From: Pannonibacter carbonis
GTDB lineage: Bacteria > Pseudomonadota > Alphaproteobacteria > Rhizobiales > Stappiaceae
NCBI RefSeq assembly: GCF_003012935.1
Contig: NZ_PUDR01000012.1
Span: 62,001 to 126,000, forward strand
DNA length: 64,000 bases
Direction: 5' to 3'
In this document: in pieces, positions 57,358-64,000 of the stretch
How positions within the stretch are numbered: the stretch's first letter is position 1
Layout: every line of letters starts with the position of its first letter
Position numbers and translations under genes: made by a program
The notes under the pieces: generated by a model
The model's input: only the letters and a program-made list of their open reading frames with translations
What the model was told of the DNA's origin: nothing
Database searches by the model: none

Positions 57358-57580
57358 GGTGGGGCTGAGACGGGGCCAGAAGCTCAGGCTGAGCGCACCA
57401 TCAAAAACCCCGGCTGCAGCACGCAGGCCCTTGTGGGTCACCGATTGTGCTGTCATCAAGGGGCTTGATTGATCTTCCGTCAAAGGTAAATGACGGTTAA
57501 CACTTGAGTGACGACGCCGCGAACTGGAGACGGTTCGCGGCGTTCTGACTCGTTCAGCCGCCAAAGAATGAGACCGCGCC

Positions 57581-59011
57581 TTGACCGACACTCCGCAGAA
57601 ACCGCCGCGCCGCCGCCCGTCATCCGATATGGGGGCAACACGCACGCCGGTTCGAGGCCCTGCGAAAGGTGCTGCCAAGGGCCCGGGGCCAGGTGCCCCT
57701 GTTCCTGGCATGGCGGCGCGCCGCACGGCTGTCGATGTGCTCGGTAATATCGTTCACAAGCACCGTCCCCTTGATCTGGAGCTGGACCCGTCCGGCGGCC
57801 ATCCCGGCTTCCGGGCGCTGGAGCCAAAGGACCGGAGCCTCGTCCGTGCTATTCTTGGCGCGGCATTGCGCCGGCGCAGCCAGATCGAATCGATCCTGCA
57901 GAAACTGCTCGACCGTCCTGTTCCCGAAAAGTCCGGCCGCGTGATGGACATCCTGCATGTGGCCGCTGCGCAAATGCTGTTCCTTGATATTCCCGATCGC
58001 GCCGCTGTCTCGCTGGCCGTTGACATGGCCTCTGCCGACAAGCGCGCCCGGCTCTACAAGGGGCTCGTCAACGGCGTCCTGCGCCGGCTCGGGCGCGAAA
58101 AGGACACGCTGCTGGCTGAGCCCGTGGCCGGTGCCGCCGGCCTGCCGCTGTGGCTCGCCACCCGCTGGACCGAGACCTATGGCGAGGCTCGTCTCGGCCA
58201 GATCCTCGCTGCCCAGGCGAGCGAACCGGCGCTGGATCTCAGCGTCAAGGCCGATGCTGCCGGCTGGGCCGAGCGGCTGGGCGGCCGGGTTGTCGCCGCC
58301 GGCTCGGTGCGTCTGCAGCGCAAGGGCGCTGTCGACGAGTTCGACGGCTTTGATGAAGGTGGCTGGTGGGTTCAGGACGCCGCCGCCGCCTTGCCGGCGC
58401 GGCTCCTTGGTGACCTGGCGGGCAAGCGTGTCATTGACCTGTGTGCAGCGCCGGGCGGCAAGACGGCCCAGCTGGCAGCTGCCGGGGCTGATGTGACGGC
58501 TCTCGACATTTCCGAGAAGCGGCTTGGCCGGGTGCGCGAGAACCTCACCCGTCTTGGCCTGTCGGCGGAGGTCGTGGCGGCGGACATTCGTGCCTACACG
58601 CCCGAGATGCCTTTCGACGCGATCCTGCTCGACGCTCCCTGCAGCGCCACCGGCACTATGCGCCGTCATCCCGATGTGGCCTGGACCAAGCGTCCCTCCG
58701 ACATTGTCACCCTGGCTGCTCTCCAGGCCGAGCTGCTGCGCCGGTCCGCCGGCTGGCTGAAGCCGGGCGGGGTAATCGTCTTCTGCACCTGCTCTATGGA
58801 ACCGGAGGAAGGCGAACTGCAGATCGCTTCATTCCTCGCCGAGGTGCCCGGCTATGAACTGGTGCCGGTCCTGCCAGAGGAAATCGGCGGCCTGGCCGAA
58901 TGCATTACACCGGTGGGCTATCTTCGCACGCTACCTTGTCATTTTGGCGGTGGCGAGGCGCCGGATGGCGGTCTGGACGGCTTTTTTGCCGCCCGTTTGC
59001 GGCGCCTTTAA
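57581..59011 (+). CDS. RsmB-type rRNA cytosine-C5 methyltransferase
   Basis: A 476-residue SAM-dependent RNA methyltransferase of the RsmB/NOP2 group. N-terminal NusB-like RNA-binding domain at about residues 45-185 (ending in RARLYKGLVNGVLRRLGRE). Catalytic domain with VIDLCAAPGGKTAQLA, LLDAPCSATGTMRRHPDV with the first Cys and FCTCSMEPEEGE with the second. Both cysteines are needed for cytosine-C5 methylation and are present. It probably makes m5C967-type 16S rRNA marks. TTG start at 57581. Confidence 0.92.
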   Translation: MTDTPQKPPRRRPSSDMGATRTPVRGPAKGAAKGPGPGAPVPGMAARRTAVDVLGNIVHKHRPLDLELDPSGGHPGFRALEPKDRSLVRAILGAALRRRSQIESILQKLLDRPVPEKSGRVMDILHVAAAQMLFLDIPDRAAVSLAVDMASADKRARLYKGLVNGVLRRLGREKDTLLAEPVAGAAGLPLWLATRWTETYGEARLGQILAAQASEPALDLSVKADAAGWAERLGGRVVAAGSVRLQRKGAVDEFDGFDEGGWWVQDAAAALPARLLGDLAGKRVIDLCAAPGGKTAQLAAAGADVTALDISEKRLGRVRENLTRLGLSAEVVAADIRAYTPEMPFDAILLDAPCSATGTMRRHPDVAWTKRPSDIVTLAALQAELLRRSAGWLKPGGVIVFCTCSMEPEEGELQIASFLAEVPGYELVPVLPEEIGGLAECITPVGYLRTLPCHFGGGEAPDGGLDGFFAARLRRL

Positions 59012-59142
59012 CGGCCCCGTAACCGTTCATCCGCGCAATTGGAAAACACGGCGCTAACCCTAACAAAACGTTACGTCCCAGAACATCACGAGGACATACC
59101 CATTTCCAGTCGGCAACGGCGCATCAAGGGCAGGAGCCCGGC

Positions 59143-60897
59143 ATGGCCCTGAAGACGGTCGGCGAACAGGGGCGCATCTGGCGCCTGCTGGCGCACCATC
59201 TCTGGCAGACCAGCCTGCGATGGCTGCACGGTGGACCTTTGTTCCGCCTGCAGCCCTTCGCGGGAGCGCCCACGCGTTTGCTCATCGCACCCCAGGATCT
59301 GCGCACGGCGGACCAGACCAACGCCATGGATATCTATGGTGGCCGGTTCCTGTTCGGCGGCCAGGTCGTGGAGGCGCGCGGTCGGTCTCCCTTCGAACTG
59401 AAGGGTGAGGATCCGGGCTGGCAGCGCGATCTGCACAGTTTCGGCTGGCTGCGTGACCTGCGGGCCGCCGAAAGCCGTGTTGCCCGGCAGAACGCCCGCG
59501 CGCTGGTCGATGACTGGATCAAGCATTGCGGCCGCTGGCATGAAATCGGCTGGGAACAGCCTGTTGTTGCGCGGCGTGTCCTGTCCTGGCTGGCGCAGTC
59601 GCCGCTGGTGCTGGAAGAGGGCGACGCCGAGTTCTATCGCCGGTTCCTGCGCTCGCTTGGCAGGCAGGTTCGTTTCCTGCGCCATACGCTGAATGAAACC
59701 CCGGACGGTGTCCCGCGCTTGCAGGCGGTGTTGGCGGTGGCGGCTGCCAGCGTTTCGATGGCCGGGCAGGGGCGCTTCGTGCGCCAGAGCCTGCGCCGCC
59801 TCGAGTATGAGTTGCAACGCCAGATCCTGCCGGATGGCGGCCATGTCTCGCGCAATCCGGGCGCTATCCTTGAAATCCTCACGGACCTTCTGCCGATCCG
59901 GCAGGCCTTTGTTACGCAAGGCCTCGAAACGCCGCCAGCCATGATGCAGGCGGTCGACCGGATGATGCCGATGGTCCGCTTCTTCCGCCATGCGGACGGG
60001 GCCTTCGCCCATTTCAATGGCATGGGCTCGACGCCGAATGATCTTGTGGCCACGATCCTTGCCTATGACGATGCACGCGGCGCGCCCCCCGGCAATGCGC
60101 CTCATGCCGGCTACCAGCGGCTGGCCGGCGGTGAGACTGTCGTGCTGATGGATACTGGCCTGCCGCCGCCCGTCCATCTGAGCGAGGCTGCGCATGCTGG
60201 GTGCCTGTCGCTGGAAATGTCCTCTGGCCGGAACCGGATCGTTGTCAATTGCGGTGTGTCCGGCCGCGCCGACGACGGCTGGAGACAGGTTGCCCGATCA
60301 ACGGCGGCTCATTCGACCGCCGGTTTCGAAGACACGTCCTCCTGCCGTTTCCTGACCGACAAGCCGTTTGGCCGCTGGCTCGGGGCGCCGGTGATCTCCG
60401 GCCCGACCAGTGTCCCGGTTGAGCGGATGGAAGACGCCATGGGCACCCGCGTGACTGCCTCCCACAACGGTTACGCCGCGCGGTTTCATGTCTTGCATGA
60501 GCGAGATATCCGGCTTGCGTCGGATGGCTCTGTACTCGATGGACTTGACCTTTTCTCGACGTCCGGTGCCCTGAGCGAGCACGATCACTACACGGTTCGC
60601 TTCCATCTGCACCCGCTGGTCAAGGCCGAGCTCTTGCGTGGCGGCTCCGGTGTGGCGCTTGTCTGCGCTGACGGAGAGACCTGGGAATTCGATGCCAGCG
60701 GCGGCGAACTGGCGCTTGAGGAATCCGTCTATCTTTCGGATGTCCATGGACACCGGCGGACGCAGCAACTGGTCATTTATGGCCGTATCAGCCAGGCCAG
60801 CCAGGTCGCCTGGCAATTCCGCCGCACCGTCCTGCCCCGGCCACAGCGGCGGGTTCGCTGGTCTGACGAGGGGACAGCTGCGGTCGCAGAGGAGTGA
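59143..60897 (+). CDS. heparinase II/III-family protein
   Basis: A 584-residue protein with the alpha/alpha-toroid plus beta-sandwich layout of heparinase II/III-type polysaccharide lyases. The toroid covers about residues 70-330 and includes RDLRAAESRVARQNARALVDDWIKHCG. The sandwich begins around GYQRLAGGETVVLMD, with DKPFGRWLG and HERDIRLASDGS. No signal peptide is seen, so it may be cytosolic and act on internal substrates. It is a common neighbour of purH in this order. The substrate is unknown. Confidence 0.85.
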   Translation: MALKTVGEQGRIWRLLAHHLWQTSLRWLHGGPLFRLQPFAGAPTRLLIAPQDLRTADQTNAMDIYGGRFLFGGQVVEARGRSPFELKGEDPGWQRDLHSFGWLRDLRAAESRVARQNARALVDDWIKHCGRWHEIGWEQPVVARRVLSWLAQSPLVLEEGDAEFYRRFLRSLGRQVRFLRHTLNETPDGVPRLQAVLAVAAASVSMAGQGRFVRQSLRRLEYELQRQILPDGGHVSRNPGAILEILTDLLPIRQAFVTQGLETPPAMMQAVDRMMPMVRFFRHADGAFAHFNGMGSTPNDLVATILAYDDARGAPPGNAPHAGYQRLAGGETVVLMDTGLPPPVHLSEAAHAGCLSLEMSSGRNRIVVNCGVSGRADDGWRQVARSTAAHSTAGFEDTSSCRFLTDKPFGRWLGAPVISGPTSVPVERMEDAMGTRVTASHNGYAARFHVLHERDIRLASDGSVLDGLDLFSTSGALSEHDHYTVRFHLHPLVKAELLRGGSGVALVCADGETWEFDASGGELALEESVYLSDVHGHRRTQQLVIYGRISQASQVAWQFRRTVLPRPQRRVRWSDEGTAAVAEE

Positions 60898-60990
60898 TGC
60901 GTCGGGCACAGCCCTTGCGTCCTTCCGTTCCGTCCGCATTCGTGTTAGGGGCTCGGCCACTTTTCAACCTCAGTTCCGCGAGGCAAGGCC

Positions 60991-62607
60991 ATGGCCGTGG
61001 TGTCCAAGGGGGTTCCCGTTCCCCCGCTCGTTTCCGTCAAGCGCGCGCTTCTTTCCGTCTCCGACAAGACCGGACTGCTGCAATTCGCCAAGGACCTTGC
61101 CGATCGCGGCGTGGAGCTGATCTCCACCGGCGGCACCCGCAAGACACTGGCCGATGCCGGCCTGCCGGTGAAGGACATTTCCGAAGTCACCGGCTTCCCG
61201 GAAATCATGGATGGTCGCGTGAAGACGCTGCATCCGATGGTGCATGGCGGCCTTCTTGCCATCCGCGATGATGCGGACCACACCGCTGCGATGCAGGCAC
61301 ACGGCATCGGCGGCATCGACCTGCTCTGCGTCAATCTCTATCCCTTCGAGGACACGGTCGCCTCCGGCGCCGACTACGCCACCGGCGTCGAGAACATCGA
61401 CATCGGCGGCCCGGCCATGACCCGCGCTGCCGCCAAGAACCACGCTTACGTCACAGTGGTGGTCGATCCGGTTGACTATGCGGCCGTCATTGCGGCCCTG
61501 GACGAGAACAACGGCCAGTCGCCAATCGACCTGCGCAAGCGCCTGGCGCAGAAGGCCTTCGCCCGCACCGCCGCTTATGATGCCGCCGTGTCGAACTGGC
61601 TCGCTGCCCAGATCGGCAACGAGGCTCCGGACTACCGTGCCATGGGCGGCAAGCTCGCCGAAGTGATGCGCTACGGTGAAAACCCGCATCAGTCGGCCGG
61701 CTTCTACACCAATGGCGAACGCCGCTTCGGTGTGGCAACCGCGCGTCAGCTGCAGGGCAAGACCCTGTCCTACAACAACATCAACGACACCGATGCAGCC
61801 TTCGAGCTGGTCAGTGAATTTGATCCGGCGCGGACCAAGGCCGTCGCCATCATCAAGCACGCCAACCCCTGCGGCGTTGCCGAAGGCGCGTCGATCAAGG
61901 CGGCTTACGAGCTGGCGCTGCGCTGTGATCCGGTCTCGGCTTTCGGCGGCATTGTCGCGCTGAACGACATTCTGGATGCAGAAGCTGCCGAAGAGATCGT
62001 CAAGATCTTCACCGAGGTGATCATCGCCCCGGCCGCGACCGACGAGGCCGTGGAGATCGTGGCAAAGAAGAAGAACCTGCGTCTGCTGGTCACCGGCGGT
62101 CTGGCTGATCCGCGCGCTCCGGGCCTCGCTGTGAAGTCGGTCGCCGGCGGCCTGCTGGTTCAGTCCCGCGACAACGGCGTGGTCGACGACCTCGACCTGA
62201 AAGTCGTGACCAAGCGTGCCCCCAGTGCCCAGGAACTGGCTGACCTGAAGTTCGCCTTCCGCGTTGCCAAACACGTGAAGTCCAATGCCATCGTCTACGC
62301 CAGAGACGGGGCCACCGTCGGCGTTGGTGCCGGCCAGATGAGCCGGGTCGACAGCGCCCGCATTGCTGCCCGCAAGGCGCTCGATGCGACCGAGGCCGCT
62401 GGTCTCTCCAAGCCGCTGACCGAAGGCTGCGTTGTTGCTTCCGACGCATTCTTCCCCTTTGCCGATGGCCTGCTATCGGCAGCTGAAGCGGGTGCGACGG
62501 CGGTGATCCAGCCGGGTGGTTCGATGCGCGATGATGAAGTCATCGCTGCCGCAGATGCGGCCGGGCTTGCCATGGTGCTGACCGGGATGCGGCATTTCCG
62601 CCACTAG
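60991..62607 (+). CDS. purH: bifunctional AICAR formyltransferase/IMP cyclohydrolase
   Basis: A 538-residue enzyme performing the last two steps of de novo IMP synthesis. The N-terminal MGS-like cyclohydrolase domain has [30 protein letters not shown] and [15 protein letters not shown]. The C-terminal transformylase domain has [26 protein letters not shown] with the catalytic Lys-His and [11 protein letters not shown]. Length is normal. A strong terminator follows. Confidence 0.97.
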   Translation: MAVVSKGVPVPPLVSVKRALLSVSDKTGLLQFAKDLADRGVELISTGGTRKTLADAGLPVKDISEVTGFPEIMDGRVKTLHPMVHGGLLAIRDDADHTAAMQAHGIGGIDLLCVNLYPFEDTVASGADYATGVENIDIGGPAMTRAAAKNHAYVTVVVDPVDYAAVIAALDENNGQSPIDLRKRLAQKAFARTAAYDAAVSNWLAAQIGNEAPDYRAMGGKLAEVMRYGENPHQSAGFYTNGERRFGVATARQLQGKTLSYNNINDTDAAFELVSEFDPARTKAVAIIKHANPCGVAEGASIKAAYELALRCDPVSAFGGIVALNDILDAEAAEEIVKIFTEVIIAPAATDEAVEIVAKKKNLRLLVTGGLADPRAPGLAVKSVAGGLLVQSRDNGVVDDLDLKVVTKRAPSAQELADLKFAFRVAKHVKSNAIVYARDGATVGVGAGQMSRVDSARIAARKALDATEAAGLSKPLTEGCVVASDAFFPFADGLLSAAEAGATAVIQPGGSMRDDEVIAAADAAGLAMVLTGMRHFRH

Positions 62608-62650
62608 CGTGTATTTCTTTAGATAAAGCAATCCTAAGTTGTTTACCTTG

Positions 62651-62695
62651 AAGCTTCCGAAGTTGCAGTTCCTTGCGACTTCGGAAGCTTTTTTT
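62651..62695 (+). terminator. rho-independent terminator after purH
   Basis: A perfect 13-bp inverted repeat (AAGCTTCCGAAGT at 62651-62663 with ACTTCGGAAGCTT at 62678-62690), a 14-base loop, then TTTTT. The clearest terminator in the window. Confidence 0.95.
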
Positions 62696-62783
62696 AACAG
62701 TATCAGCGTTTACTTCTCTCAACTTGCAAGCCTGCCACCAGAAAAGTGACAGGGTCTTGTGCAGGGCGAGCTGGAGACGCGGA

Positions 62784-64000
62784 ATGTTCAAAAATGCCAA
62801 AGTGACCACCAAGCTGGTCAGTGTCAGCGTTTCCGCGCTGGCTGCGGTTCTCGTGGTCGGCATCGGCTTCATTGGCTGGAAGGCCTCTGATGCCACCCAG
62901 ACGCTGGCCATCGAACAGGCTGAAGCCGTCGCACGCGAACAGGCGGAATATGTCCGCCGTACAATGGAAAACGGTCTCTATGTCGCCCAGGGGCTTGCCA
63001 ACAGCCTGAATGCATTGAAGCGCACTGGCTCGCCTGACCGCATCGCCTGGACCAATGTGGTCGAGGACGTTGCGACCCGCAACACGGAGCTATCGGGCGC
63101 CTGGGGCATGGTGACAGACAACCAGCTGGATGGCCGCGACGCTGATTTCGCCAATGCTGACAAGCATGACGAGGGCGGCGCCTGGCGTCCTTACTTTTAC
63201 CGCTTGCCAGATGGCAAGATCGGCTACCGTCCGATCGCCGCTGTCTCGGCTACAAATCCCGACGACGCCTGGTTTTTTGATGCCTTTAATTCCGGCAAGG
63301 ACCGTGTAACGGAGCCTTACAGCTGGGACGTCGAAGGCAAGAAGATCACCGGTGTTTCCTTCAGTGTGCCGTTGCGTGACGGCAACAAGGTCATCGGCGT
63401 TGTCGGAACGGACATCATTCTGACAGCTCTTGCAGACACTTTGGCACAACAGCGTCCGCTGGGCACTGGCAACGTCTCTTTGCTCTCCCAGGGAGGGGTG
63501 TGGGTCTCCAACGCAGATCCGGAAGCGCGTGGCAAGTCGATGTCCGAGGCGGCCGACGGCCAGCCCGCAGATGTTGTCAGCAAGGTGCTCGCTGCCGTGA
63601 AGGCCGCGCAGCCCCATTCCTACACCGCGTTTTCGTCTGCCGCCGGCGAAGAGGTCATGAACATTGTCGTCCCGGTGAAGATCGGCGAGACCGGATCGAG
63701 CCTGTCCGTGGTCGTCAGCGTGCCGACCGCAACGCTGAACGCTGCCTCGACCGAGATCATGTACACAATCATCGGGGTCGGCGTTGTCCTGCTGCTTGTG
63801 GTTGCCCTGTCCATTCAGTTGGTCGGCAATGCCATCGTCCGCCGTCCGCTCGAACGTGCCGTCAGCACGATCAACGCCTTGATCGAGCGCCGCTATGACA
63901 CCCGTATCGCGGATACGGAGCGCGGTGACGAGATCGGCCAGATCAGCAAGGCGCTTGAGGTCTTCCGCGACAAGGCGCAGCAGGCCGAGCTTCTGGCCGC
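62784..64000 (+). CDS. methyl-accepting chemotaxis protein (5' part only)
   Basis: The first 405 codons of a receptor whose 3' end is cut by the window edge. A membrane helix near residues 12-34 (VSALAAVLVVGIGFIGW) is followed by a large periplasmic dCache-like sensor domain (to about residue 315, with NVVEDVATRNTELSGAWG and YSWDVEGKKITGVSFSV). A second helix (IMYTIIGVGVVLLLVVALSIQLV) leads to a HAMP domain (GNAIVRRPLERAVSTI), and the signalling domain should follow. Ligand unknown. Likely monocistronic, directly behind the purH terminator. Confidence 0.9.
   Translation, partial: MFKNAKVTTKLVSVSVSALAAVLVVGIGFIGWKASDATQTLAIEQAEAVAREQAEYVRRTMENGLYVAQGLANSLNALKRTGSPDRIAWTNVVEDVATRNTELSGAWGMVTDNQLDGRDADFANADKHDEGGAWRPYFYRLPDGKIGYRPIAAVSATNPDDAWFFDAFNSGKDRVTEPYSWDVEGKKITGVSFSVPLRDGNKVIGVVGTDIILTALADTLAQQRPLGTGNVSLLSQGGVWVSNADPEARGKSMSEAADGQPADVVSKVLAAVKAAQPHSYTAFSSAAGEEVMNIVVPVKIGETGSSLSVVVSVPTATLNAASTEIMYTIIGVGVVLLLVVALSIQLVGNAIVRRPLERAVSTINALIERRYDTRIADTERGDEIGQISKALEVFRDKAQQAELLA

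Overview
This 64 kb window is high-GC chromosomal DNA of an alphaproteobacterium, most likely of the order Hyphomicrobiales and perhaps near Stappiaceae (Stappia, Labrenzia, Pannonibacter). The assignment rests on gene content and order: ffh-chorismate mutase-rpsP, dapF-mtaB-ftsY, the tlpA/argH-lipoprotein-lysA-TIGR02302 block, ftsEX, CpdR, the DUF1674 protein, and CtrA-type TTAA-N7-TTAA sites. No rRNA, tRNA, CRISPR array, insertion sequence or prophage was seen. Most of the window is ordinary core chromosome.

Layout. 1-2233 (minus): rpsP (cut by the window edge), chorismate mutase and ffh. 2630-4625 (plus): a VOC-fold protein and a TrkH-type K+ transporter. 4673-11112 (minus): a urease operon read ureD-ureA-[small membrane protein]-ureB-ureC-[GST]-ureE-ureF-ureG, with many ATGA-type stop/start overlaps. 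11478-14126 (plus): a D,D-carboxypeptidase and a CobW-type GTPase with a His-rich linker. 14130-23748: thioesterase II, a UbiH-type hydroxylase, an SDR, a small HIG1-like protein, PduO-type cobalamin adenosyltransferase, rhomboid protease, etfBA, 3-hydroxyacyl-CoA dehydrogenase, an acyl-CoA ligase and a YjfB-like motility protein.

23861-28908 (minus): ftsY, mtaB, dapF, a zinc metallopeptidase and an L,D-transpeptidase-like protein. 29066-31977: an orphan OmpR-type response regulator, a cNMP-binding protein, DUF2125 and ChaC. 31996-37772: plsC, ydcF, ftsX and ftsE (minus), diverging from a zinc-ribbon/DUF3426 protein, hpt and cpdR (plus). 37849-44310: the TIGR02302 protein, lysA, an LptM-like lipoprotein and argH (minus), then tlpA (plus). 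44345-46746 (minus): three short uncharacterised genes and a membrane protein. 46873-51582: GNAT, a DMT exporter, a CitE-like lyase, DUF1737, an orphan ATP-grasp ligase and lolA. 51659-64000: ftsK, an aminotransferase, a DUF1674/SdhE4-like protein, htpX, an RsmB-type methyltransferase, a heparinase II/III protein, purH and the first part of a methyl-accepting chemotaxis protein.

Working together: the urease genes form one maturation and catalysis unit. etfBA with the dehydrogenase and ligase look like acyl-CoA metabolism. ftsEX, ftsK, the carboxypeptidase, the L,D-transpeptidase and lysA/dapF serve the envelope and division. The least explained material is (a) a set of very short proteins sharing a C-terminal G-x-VD(I/V)(T/S) tail, one of them directly behind a perfect CtrA box, and (b) the extra genes and inverted repeats inside the urease operon.
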